DNA of 5,365 nucleotides from an uncultured Thermomicrobiales bacterium (GTDB lineage Bacteria; Chloroflexota; Chloroflexia; Thermomicrobiales; UBA6265), in the NCBI GenBank assembly GCA_902806395.1, contig CADCWH010000193.1:1-5365 (forward strand), written 5' to 3'. A program made the translations under genes and the position numbers. This document shows, one piece after another, positions 1 to 5,365 of this stretch (positions are counted from its first letter, which is position 1; every line of letters begins with the position of its first letter). The notes under the pieces are model-generated. The model was not told the origin of the DNA and did not search any database. It saw nothing but the letters and a program-made list of their open reading frames with translations.

Positions 1-696
1 CCGCACGTCCGGCCCGGGAAACCGCGGGCGGTACTCACGGCGGATGCCATCGAGCTGCCGGAAGGTGCTGGCGCCGAACGCGGCCAGGTAGGCGAGCCCG
101 GTCGCGACCCCGGCACTCGCGCTTATGCCCACCGACCCGGTGACCGCTTCGATCACGAGCGCGGCCAGGACCCCGGCGACGGCCGCGTTGATGACGCCAA
201 CCAACACCGGCGTGCCGGCCAAGATGCGGCCGGGGGTGATCTGTGACATGCCGGGGAGGACGGGGCCATAGGTCGCGATGACGCCGGCCTCGTCATCATG
301 GTGACTGGTCACGAAGAACGGCGCCAACTCTGGGGCCACGTCCAGGTAGGCGTGGCGCAGCCGGTTCATCCCGATGACCTGCCATGCTTCCTCGGCTCGC
401 GCGTCGCCCAGCCGAGATCGCGTTGCGTAGCAGAGGACGAGCACGACCGGTAGCACCAGGAGGGCGAACAGCCGGAAGTGTCCGCTGAAGTCGGTGGCTT
501 GGGCGACCAGGGCCAGGGCGACCGTCGCTGCTGAGAGGACCGTCAGGTACATGCCGACCCGGGCGAACATCTCGTTCTAGATCATGCCGCGGGTGGCGAG
601 CAGACTCCAGTGCTCGGTCGCCAGGATCTGGACGCGGAGGGCGTCGGTCACCCCGGACCGGTCAAAAGCCGACGTAGTCGTGTCGGTGTGGTGCAC
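1..696 (-). pseudogene. Uncharacterised multi-pass membrane protein, interrupted by an in-frame amber codon; C-terminus beyond window
   Basis: No function is known to me. Reading leftward from a GTG at 694-696 with a strong AAGGAGGA ribosome binding site (701-708), the frame encodes 232 codons to the window edge with a single stop, TAG at codon 40 (577-579). Before it is a soluble segment containing ATEHWSLLATRGMI (residues 26-39). After it, the frame continues NEMFARVGMYLTVLSAA and on without further stops. Predicted membrane segments are at about residues 48-67, 75-92, 162-183 and 190-211, and a soluble loop holds GMNRLRHAYLDVAPEL (109-124) and VTSHHDDEAG (129-138). From memory, related actinobacterial and Chloroflexi proteins have Trp at the stop position (W-N-E), so a TGG-to-TAG change is the simplest reading. 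An ATG at 568-570 (codon 43) could start a shorter protein that keeps all four membrane segments, but it lacks a clear ribosome binding site. Alternatives are a sequencing error or readthrough. The existence of the frame is clear; its functional status is uncertain. Confidence 0.75.
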
Positions 697-700
697 GCAG

Positions 701-708
701 TCCTCCTT
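701..708 (-). promoter_or_regulatory. Ribosome binding site fixing the GTG start of the interrupted membrane protein gene
   Basis: On the minus strand AAGGAGGA lies with its GGAGG core 5 bases upstream of the GTG at 694-696. This strong site shows that the natural start is upstream of the amber codon, not at the ATG at 568-570, and so supports reading the gene as interrupted. Confidence 0.7.
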
Positions 709-751
709 CGGCCCGGCGCCGTGCCACTCGCTCGGCCCTCCCACACCGTGC

Positions 752-765
752 CGCGATCAATCGCG
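752..765. repeat. 14-bp near-perfect palindrome in the spacer upstream of the membrane protein gene
   Basis: CGCGAT, a 2-base gap (CA), then ATCGCG: two 6-bp arms that are exact reverse complements. It lies 56 bases upstream of the GTG start of the minus-strand membrane protein gene and overlaps a minus-strand TTGACG (764-769) that resembles a -35 box, although no convincing -10 follows at 16-18 bases. It could be a small operator. It could equally be chance in GC-rich DNA, where CG-rich palindromes are common. Confidence 0.25.
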
Positions 766-830
766 TCAACGGCGGAGCCCAACCATGTCGTCAGGGGTCG
801 CGGAGACGTCCTCGTGGCGCTGCGAACGAC

Positions 831-2282
831 TCACCGGACCCGATCAAGCAGCCAGGTCGGGACCGCGTCGAGCGGAACCCGCTCTTGGGCCGTGGTGTCC
901 CGGTCCCGCACCGTCACCGCCCGGTCTTCCAGCGTTTCGTAGTCGACCGTCACGCAGTAGGGTGTGCCGACTTCGTCCTGGCGCCGGTACCGCTTGCCGA
1001 TGTTCGAGGTCTCGTCATAGTCCACCAGCAGGCCGGTCTCGGCCTGGACCCGCTCGAAGAGTTCTCGCGCCACCGTTGCCAGTTCCGGCTTCTTCATCAG
1101 CGGCAGGATGGCCGCCTTGAATGGAGCCACGCGCGGGTGGAGCCGCAGTACCACCCTGGTGTCGGCCTTCCCGTTGACATCGACCGCCTCCTCCTCGTCA
1201 TAGGCGTCGAGGAGCAGCATCAGGAGGGTTCGGTCCACCCCAAAGGTCGGCTCGATGACGTGGGGGATGAATCGATCGCCGGTGGCCTGCTCGAAGTACG
1301 TCAGGTCTTCTCCGCTGAACTCTTGGTGGCGAGTCAGGTCGAAGTCCGTCCGGTTGGCTAGACCGTACAGTTCCCGCCAGCCGAGCGGGTCCGGGAAGCG
1401 GTACTCGTAGTCGATGGTCCGACTAGAGTAGTGCGACAACTCCTCGGTACCGTGCTCCCGGAGCCGGATGTTGGCGGGGTTGATCCCAATCGCCTCCAGC
1501 CAGCCCCGCATGGCTGCCAGCCAATCCTCGAAGGCAGCGGCGGCACTGTCCGGGCGGACGAAGAACTCAATCTCCATCTGCTCGAACTCGATGTCGCGGA
1601 AGATGAAGTTGCCAGGGGTGATCTCGTTCCGGAATACCTTGCCGATCTGGGCCACGCCGAATGGCACCTTCTGCCGGGCCGTGGCGAGGATGTTCTTGTA
1701 CTGGACGAAGATCGCCTGGGCCGTCTCGGGCCGCAGGAAGACCTGGGTGCCACTCTCCTCGACCGGCCCGATCGTCGTGCTGAACATCATGTTGAACTGC
1801 CGCGCCGCGGTCAGAGTCCGGTTGCCGCAGGTCGGGCAGGGAAGGTTCGCCGCCTCCAAGATCGCGGTGAGTTCCACCGGCGACTTGCCATCGACGTGCT
1901 GCCCCAGTTTGTCCTCGATCAGGTGGTCGGCGCGGAACCGGCCCCGGCAGGTCTTGCAGTCCACCAGTGGATCATTGAAGTTCTCGACGTGGCCGGACGC
2001 CTCCCAGATCCTGGGATGCATCAGGATCCCGGCGTCGAGGCCGACGATGTCCCGGCGGCGGTGGACGAAGGTCTGCCACCAGAGCCGCTTGACATTGTTC
2101 TTCAGTTCGACCCCGAGCGGTCCATAGTCCCAGGTGTTGGCCAGTCCGCCGTACAGGTCCGAGCCGGGATAGACGAAGCCGCGCCGCTTGCTGAGTGCGA
2201 CGATCTTCTCCATGGTGGCAGCGCGGGGAACGAGGCTGGAGGGGGCCGCATCGGCCGCGGCGCCCGAGGCAACATCGGTCAT
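831..2282 (-). CDS. glyS: Glycyl-tRNA synthetase, dimeric single-chain type (EC 6.1.1.14)
   Basis: Cytoplasmic class II aminoacyl-tRNA synthetase that charges tRNA-Gly with glycine using ATP. The 483-residue protein has the layout of the alpha2 dimeric form rather than the alpha2beta2 glyQ/glyS form. The N-terminal catalytic part begins near [18 protein letters not shown] (31-48). A four-cysteine insert, CKTC (109-112) and CPTC (149-152), looks like a zinc knuckle. Motif 2 is [19 protein letters not shown] (217-235), ETAQ is at 187-190, and motif 3 is [18 protein letters not shown] (344-361). The HGTP anticodon-binding domain spans about 377-475. Length is normal for the family. I chose the ATG at 2280-2282 because GAGGAG lies 8 bases upstream and it overlaps the recombinase stop as ATGA. 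An open frame extends to 2438 but that part is inside the recombinase gene and looks like no synthetase. An internal ATG at 2211-2213 is possible but has no ribosome binding site. It is the last gene of the likely ald-recombinase-glyS operon. Confidence 0.96.
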   Translation of the reverse strand: MTDVASGAAADAAPSSLVPRAATMEKIVALSKRRGFVYPGSDLYGGLANTWDYGPLGVELKNNVKRLWWQTFVHRRRDIVGLDAGILMHPRIWEASGHVENFNDPLVDCKTCRGRFRADHLIEDKLGQHVDGKSPVELTAILEAANLPCPTCGNRTLTAARQFNMMFSTTIGPVEESGTQVFLRPETAQAIFVQYKNILATARQKVPFGVAQIGKVFRNEITPGNFIFRDIEFEQMEIEFFVRPDSAAAAFEDWLAAMRGWLEAIGINPANIRLREHGTEELSHYSSRTIDYEYRFPDPLGWRELYGLANRTDFDLTRHQEFSGEDLTYFEQATGDRFIPHVIEPTFGVDRTLLMLLLDAYDEEEAVDVNGKADTRVVLRLHPRVAPFKAAILPLMKKPELATVARELFERVQAETGLLVDYDETSNIGKRYRRQDEVGTPYCVTVDYETLEDRAVTVRDRDTTAQERVPLDAVPTWLLDRVR

Positions 2283-3349
2283 CCGGTCGGCTCCTCGGTG
2301 ACATTCGTCGTTAGGTCGAGCGCGGGTGCGTTCCTCCTCACCCGGGCGGCGGTGGGCGCCATCACAGCCAACGCGGCAGCGAACTCGCCCATCGGTGCGG
2401 CGTCGGAGGCGACTCGGAGGGGTTCGTCGTCCGACCACGGGTCCTCGTCCGACCGTGACTCACCGTTGGGGCCGGGATCGTTGGGGACATGCCGGTAGAC
2501 GCGGGTGGTGGACTGGCTGACGTGGCCGAGCATCCTCTGCACGTCGTCGATGTCGGTCCCCCGTCGCAGGGCATGGGCGGCGCAGGTATGGCGAAGGGTG
2601 TGCGGCGTGACGCCCTCGATCCCGACCTGCCGGGCGCGGGACTTGAGGATGAGCCAAAATCCCTGCCGGGTCAGCCGCTGCCCTCGGTGGTTGACGAACA
2701 GCGACGGCTGACCTTCGACCGGAGCCGTGCGCCGAAACCCGTCGAGGTAGTCCGAGAGTGCCGACCGGGAGCGCCGGGAGAGGGCGATGTGGCGATCCCG
2801 CTTCGGCTGTTGGGCTCGGACATGGATCCCGTCGTCGGTGATGTCCTCGACGTCGAGAGAGATCAGTTCGCTGACCCGCATCCCGGTCGCGTACAGCAGT
2901 TCCAGCATCGCCCGGTCCCGCAGCGCCTCCGGGCGGACCCGGGAACCGGGCTCGGCCCGCGGCACGTCCATCAGGCGGACGACCTCTGAGATGGTAAGGG
3001 CCCGGGGGACGAACTTTTCGACCCGGGGGGAGACCATGATCTGCTTGGGGTCCACCGGGCAGAGGGCGCGCTCGAAGAGGTAGCCGCAGAACGACTTGAT
3101 CGCCGCGGTCTTCCGGGCCACGGTAGAGGCCGCGTACTCGCGCTCCCGCAGGTGGAGGAGGTAGCGCCCCAGGTGTTCGGACGTCATGGCGTCCCAACCG
3201 GGCAGCGGCGCCAGGCCGTCCTGGGAGGGAGGGGCAACCAGATAGGTCCGGAACTGCGACAGATCATTCCGGTAGGCCGCCACCGTGTGGGTCGAGAAGC
3301 GGCGCTGGTTCTCTACCTCGGTCAGGAACCGAATGATAGCGTCCTGCAT
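2279..3349 (-). CDS. Tyrosine recombinase, XerC/XerD-like, with a long acidic C-terminal tail
   Basis: Site-specific DNA recombinase of the phage-integrase family, acting on DNA in the cytoplasm. XerC/XerD proteins resolve chromosome dimers at dif; which role this one has cannot be read from the sequence. The 356-residue protein has an N-terminal SAM-like core-binding domain (about 1-105, with [16 protein letters not shown] at 18-33) and a catalytic domain (about 110-290). The active-site set is complete: R158 in [10 protein letters not shown]183 as likely hairpin lysine, H250 and R253 in [15 protein letters not shown]276 in [10 protein letters not shown], and nucleophile Y285 in RVYRHV. Typical Xer proteins are near 300 residues and end soon after the tyrosine; here 71 residues follow, starting acidic ([13 protein letters not shown]) then alanine-rich. 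The usual glycine-rich GKG-type hairpin is replaced by QQPKRDR. The ATG is supported by GGAGG (3359-3363) 9 bases upstream. It lies 52 bp after ald and overlaps glyS by 4 bp. A stand-alone integrase is an alternative, but no mobile-element partners are visible. Confidence 0.93.
   Translation of the reverse strand: MQDAIIRFLTEVENQRRFSTHTVAAYRNDLSQFRTYLVAPPSQDGLAPLPGWDAMTSEHLGRYLLHLREREYAASTVARKTAAIKSFCGYLFERALCPVDPKQIMVSPRVEKFVPRALTISEVVRLMDVPRAEPGSRVRPEALRDRAMLELLYATGMRVSELISLDVEDITDDGIHVRAQQPKRDRHIALSRRSRSALSDYLDGFRRTAPVEGQPSLFVNHRGQRLTRQGFWLILKSRARQVGIEGVTPHTLRHTCAAHALRRGTDIDDVQRMLGHVSQSTTRVYRHVPNDPGPNGESRSDEDPWSDDEPLRVASDAAPMGEFAAALAVMAPTAARVRRNAPALDLTTNVTEEPTG
2291..2296 (-). promoter_or_regulatory. 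Ribosome binding site of glyS, inside the recombinase coding end
   Basis: GAGGAG on the minus strand, 8 bases before the glyS ATG (2280-2282). It is encoded by the last codons of the recombinase gene, whose TGA stop overlaps the glyS start in ATGA. This settles the glyS start and suggests that glyS translation is coupled to translation of the recombinase. Confidence 0.7.
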
Positions 3350-3358
3350 CGGGTCATT

Positions 3359-3363
3359 CCTCC
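3359..3363 (-). promoter_or_regulatory. Ribosome binding site of the recombinase gene
   Basis: GGAGG on the minus strand, 9 bases before the ATG at 3347-3349. A second ATG closer to this site (3356-3358) is in another frame and gives only an 11-codon peptide, so the one at 3349 is used here. Confidence 0.6.
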
Positions 3364-3401
3364 GTCATCCGGTCCCGGGCGGTGTGGCGACCGCGCCGCG
3401 C

Positions 3402-4529
3402 TCAAGCGGCCACCGTCGCCAACACGTCGTCGAGTTCCACATGGGGCAGCCCGAAGGCATCGGCGACCGCCGCGTGGGTGACATGACCGCCGATCACGTT
3501 GACCCCTCGCGCCAGGGCGGGGTCCCGGCGCACCGCGGCGGACATGCCCTGGTCGGCGAGATCGAGCCCATACGGGAGCGTCACATTGGATAGGGCCAGG
3601 GTGCTCGTGCGGGGCACCGCACCCGGCATGTTGGTGACGCAGTAGTGGAGCACCCCACCGACGAGGTACACGGGATCGCTGTGCGACGTTGGCCGGGCCG
3701 TCTCGATACAACCCCCCTGGTCGATCGCCACGTCGATCACCACCGATCCGGGACGCATCGTGGCCACCATCTCGGCGCTGACCAGCTTGGGAGCTTTCGC
3801 CCCGGCGATCAGGACGCCGCCGATCACCAGGTCCGCCGCCTCGACCAGGGCCGCGACCGAATGCCGGTTCGAGGCCACGGTGTGGAGACGACCGTGCATC
3901 GTCTGGTCCAATTGGCGGAGTCGCTCGACATTGCGGTCCACGATCCAGACATTCGCGCCCATGCCGAGTGCCATCTGGGCGGCGTTGGTACCGACCACCC
4001 CACCCCCGATGATCACCACGTTGGCCCCGGGGACGCCCGGCACTCCGCCCAGCAGCATCCCGCCGCCACCCTGCGTCCGCTCCAGCCAGTGGGCCCCGAC
4101 CTGGATGCTCATCCGGCCGGCCACCTCGCTCATCGGCGTCAGCAAGGGAAGGATCCCGCTCGCCAACTGGACCGTCTCGTAGGCGATGGCCGTCACGCCG
4201 GCGTCGATCAACCCCTTGGTCAGCGGCGCGTCGGCCGCGAGGTGAAGGTAGGTGAACAAGGTCTGACCCCGACGCAGGAGCCCATACTCGCTGGCGACCG
4301 GCTCTTTCACCTTCAGGACCAACTCGGCCCCGGCGAACACGTCCTCGTGTCGATCGACGAGCTCACCGCCTGCAGCCTCATACTCCGCGTCACCGAAGCC
4401 GCTACCTGCCCCCGCGTCGCGCTCGACCAGGACGCGGTGGCCGTGGGCTACGTACTCGCCGACCCCGGCCGGGGTCACCGCGACCCGATTCTCCCGATCC
4501 TTGACCTCTCTTGGCACCCCGACGATCAT
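3402..4529 (-). CDS. ald: Alanine dehydrogenase (EC 1.4.1.1)
   Basis: Cytoplasmic NAD-dependent enzyme that interconverts L-alanine with pyruvate plus ammonium, linking alanine catabolism or ammonia assimilation to central carbon. The 375-residue protein is the usual family length. With the start at the ATG 4527-4529, catalytic and substrate residues fall at the textbook family positions: R15 (ENRVAVTP), K75 (VLKVKEP), H96 (FTYLHLA) and D270 (VIDVAIDQGGC). The Rossmann NAD site is VVIIGGGVVGTNAAQMALGMG (GGGVVG at 175-180), with D198 as the ribose-binding acid. The N-terminal catalytic domain is about 1-130 plus the C-terminal segment. This exact match settles the start, although the frame stays open to 4904 without resembling any protein. 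GGAG lies 3 bases and GGGAG 11 bases upstream. Transhydrogenase PntA is related but longer. It is the first gene of the minus-strand cluster and is divergent from the M50 protease gene. Confidence 0.96.
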   Translation of the reverse strand: MIVGVPREVKDRENRVAVTPAGVGEYVAHGHRVLVERDAGAGSGFGDAEYEAAGGELVDRHEDVFAGAELVLKVKEPVASEYGLLRRGQTLFTYLHLAADAPLTKGLIDAGVTAIAYETVQLASGILPLLTPMSEVAGRMSIQVGAHWLERTQGGGGMLLGGVPGVPGANVVIIGGGVVGTNAAQMALGMGANVWIVDRNVERLRQLDQTMHGRLHTVASNRHSVAALVEAADLVIGGVLIAGAKAPKLVSAEMVATMRPGSVVIDVAIDQGGCIETARPTSHSDPVYLVGGVLHYCVTNMPGAVPRTSTLALSNVTLPYGLDLADQGMSAAVRRDPALARGVNVIGGHVTHAAVADAFGLPHVELDDVLATVAA

Positions 4530-4611
4530 CCGCTCCGTCTCTCCCAACACGCCACGTCGCCCCGCTGCCGGGACGACCGCACCGATATCCATGTCGTCGC
4601 AAAGTCGCGCC

Positions 4612-4620
4612 AGTCTAACA
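4612..4620 (-). promoter_or_regulatory. Candidate extended -10 promoter element for ald
   Basis: On the minus strand TGTTAGACT fits the extended -10 pattern TG-N-TAnnnT. It sits in a locally AT-richer patch (4601-4626) of an otherwise GC-rich region. No -35 match is seen 16-18 bases upstream, which extended -10 promoters tolerate. It would give an ald leader of roughly 75 bases. Based on pattern only. Confidence 0.3.
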
Positions 4621-4682
4621 TAACGGTCGTCTCTCCCCTGCTCCGGTCTCCTGGTTCCCGGATCGGCGAACTCTCGTCTACG

Positions 4683-4712
4683 TTGCGTGCCGATCGCGCC
4701 CCCGACTACCAT
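4683..4712 (+). promoter_or_regulatory. Weak candidate promoter for the M50 protease gene
   Basis: TTGCGT (4683-4688), an 18-base spacer, and TACCAT (4707-4712), which fits the TAnnnT core. Transcription from here would give a leader of about 120 bases that includes the 28-bp palindrome. The match is modest and the spacer is at the long end. Confidence 0.2.
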
Positions 4713-4795
4713 TTGGAAGCGTTCCACCCGCGTTTGAGACCCGGTGATCCGCACCGCGGTCTTCCCCACGATGCTTCCCAGGCTCACCCCTGTCT

Positions 4796-4823
4796 GCGGC
4801 CACCGCCGCGCGGCGGTGGCCGC
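4796..4823. repeat. Perfect 28-bp palindrome just upstream of the protease ribosome binding site
   Basis: The left arm GCGGCCACCGCCGC (4796-4809) is followed directly by its exact reverse complement (4810-4823). Symmetry ends at both flanks (T at 4795 and T at 4824). As RNA it could fold into a 12-bp, nearly all-GC stem with a GCGC tetraloop. It ends 6 bases before the GAGG ribosome binding site at 4830-4833. Neither strand has a T-run after it, so it is not a classic intrinsic terminator. It may be a leader hairpin or a dimeric-protein operator. Confidence 0.75.
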
Positions 4824-4829
4824 TCGCAT

Positions 4830-4833
4830 GAGG
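4830..4833 (+). promoter_or_regulatory. Ribosome binding site deciding the TTG start of the M50 protease gene
   Basis: GAGG, 8 bases before TTG at 4842-4844. The nearer ATG at 4828-4830 is in another frame and stops after five codons. No in-frame ATG or GTG lies between the palindrome and the first membrane helix, so the TTG is the best start. Confidence 0.5.
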
Positions 4834-4841
4834 TCACCCGA

Positions 4842-5365
4842 TTGAACGGACTCTTGATCATCCCGATCCTGGCCTTCCTGATCTTGATTCACGAGATCGG
4901 GCACTACGTCTCCGCCCGGATGGTCGGAGTCAAGGTGGAGGAGTTCGGCATCGGCATTCCCCCCCGCATCAAGGGGTGGACCCGCAACGGCGTCATCTGG
5001 TCGGTCAACGCGATCCCCTTCGGCGGCTTCGTCCGGGTCAAGGGGGAGGACGGAGCCGACGTCGAGCCGGGTTCGATGAATACGAAGTCTCCCCTCCAGC
5101 GCGCCTTCTTCCTCGCCGCCGGTTCATTCATGAACGTGGTCACGGCGATCGTGCTGATGATTCTCCTGATCGGCGTCCAGGGCGTGCCGGAGGAGCAGGT
5201 CTACATCGCCGAGGTGGTCCCCGGCTCGCCCGCCGAGGGGGCCGGTTGGCAGACTGGCGACGTGGTCGTCGCGATCGAGGGCGAGAGGATCGACGACAGT
5301 ACCCAGCTAACCCGGCTCACCCGGCAGTACGCCGGGTCGGAGATGGATGTCACCCTGGAGCGCGG
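4842..5365 (+). CDS. rseP: RseP-type site-2 membrane metalloprotease (peptidase family M50), N-terminal part, runs off the window
   Basis: Zinc-dependent intramembrane protease of the RseP/RasP family. Relatives cleave transmembrane anti-sigma factors or leftover signal peptides in the cytoplasmic membrane; the substrate here is unknown. 174 codons are visible of a family usually 350-450 residues long. The first membrane helix (about 3-16) leads into the zinc motif HEIGH (17-21). The conserved NAIPFGGFVRVKGED segment is at 56-70. The second membrane segment is at about 89-112, with AGSFMN (93-98) where many relatives have AGPxxN. A PDZ domain starts near 121 (YIAEVVPGSPAEGAGWQTGDVVVAIEGERI) and is cut by the edge. 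The distal zinc ligand in the LDG motif lies outside the window. The TTG start puts HExxH at residue 17, normal for the family. It is divergent from ald and is not seen next to dxr, its frequent partner elsewhere, on the upstream side. I infer RseP rather than a PDZ-less M50 because of the PDZ. Confidence 0.93.
   Translation, partial: MNGLLIIPILAFLILIHEIGHYVSARMVGVKVEEFGIGIPPRIKGWTRNGVIWSVNAIPFGGFVRVKGEDGADVEPGSMNTKSPLQRAFFLAAGSFMNVVTAIVLMILLIGVQGVPEEQVYIAEVVPGSPAEGAGWQTGDVVVAIEGERIDDSTQLTRLTRQYAGSEMDVTLER

Larger units (their letters stand above)
4530..4841. other. Divergent intergenic region between ald and the M50 protease gene
   Basis: 312 bases with no credible gene. The minus-strand ald frame stays open through it, but its translation is arginine-rich and family-unlike, and ald is complete without it. 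The region must hold the promoters of both outward genes. I see a possible extended -10 for ald near 4612-4620, a weak -35/-10 pair for the protease gene near 4683-4712, and a perfect 28-bp palindrome at 4796-4823. Confidence 0.6.

Noticed and set aside
697..830. Possible intrinsic terminator after glyS
   Set aside because: Only weak, interrupted complementarity is seen and there is no T-run on the minus strand, so I do not call a terminator.
584..1120. 178-codon plus-strand open frame across the spacer and the 3' end of glyS
   Set aside because: The composition is rich in Arg, Pro and Ser, as expected for an off-frame reading, and it overlaps the well-supported glyS and the membrane protein frame.
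2283..2438. N-terminal extension of the glyS frame
   Set aside because: It lies within the recombinase coding region, is arginine-rich and unlike any synthetase, and the ATGA start at 2282 has its own ribosome binding site.
1431..2498. 355-codon plus-strand open frame antisense to glyS
   Set aside because: It is the shadow of the glyS coding strand in GC-rich DNA. Its translation has no recognisable domain, while the opposite strand encodes a complete synthetase.
2460..3197. 245-codon minus-strand frame inside the recombinase gene
   Set aside because: It is an out-of-frame reading of the recombinase coding strand, and its translation is rich in Arg, Pro and Gly with no domain.
2279..3349. 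Recombinase as evidence for an integrated mobile element
   Set aside because: It sits in a housekeeping operon, has no accompanying phage, transposon or toxin genes, no flanking repeats that I can see, and no tRNA attachment site.
4530..4904. 125-codon N-terminal extension of the ald frame, reaching into the protease gene
   Set aside because: With the start at 4529 the key residues R15, K75, H96 and D270 fall at their family positions. The extension has no family similarity and overlaps the divergent protease gene.

Overview
The window is high-GC bacterial chromosomal DNA with tightly packed housekeeping genes. The dimeric (eukaryote/archaea-like, single-chain) glycyl-tRNA synthetase, the high GC, and a small membrane protein resembling uncharacterised proteins I recall from Actinobacteria and Chloroflexi suggest a Chloroflexota/Thermomicrobia-like bacterium. 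This taxonomic guess is inference from sequence style, not from any marker search. There are no tRNA or rRNA genes, CRISPR arrays, insertion sequences or obvious phage genes.

Layout: (1) Positions 1-696, minus strand: the 5' part of a multi-pass membrane protein gene of unknown function. It runs off the left edge and is interrupted at codon 40 by an in-frame amber codon. The reading frame is otherwise open and protein-like on both sides. (2) Positions 697-830: a short spacer with no gene and a small 14-bp palindrome. (3) Positions 831-4529, minus strand: a likely operon transcribed ald (alanine dehydrogenase), then a XerC/XerD-like tyrosine recombinase, then glyS (glycyl-tRNA synthetase). ald and the recombinase gene are separated by 52 bp; the recombinase and glyS overlap by 4 bp (ATGA), which implies translational coupling. 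(4) Positions 4530-4841: a divergent intergenic region of 312 bp carrying a possible extended -10 promoter for ald, a weak candidate promoter for the rightward gene, and a perfect 28-bp palindrome ending 6 bases before the rightward gene's ribosome binding site. (5) Positions 4842 to the right edge, plus strand: the N-terminal part of an RseP-type site-2 (M50) membrane metalloprotease, starting at TTG.

Functionally these are core cell functions: alanine/pyruvate interconversion, site-specific recombination (probably chromosome dimer resolution or a relative of it), glycine charging of tRNA, and regulated intramembrane proteolysis. I see no new multi-gene system. The observations most worth a second look are the amber codon in the membrane protein gene, the 28-bp palindrome in the leader of the protease gene, and the long acidic C-terminal tail of the recombinase, whose last codons carry the glyS ribosome binding site.
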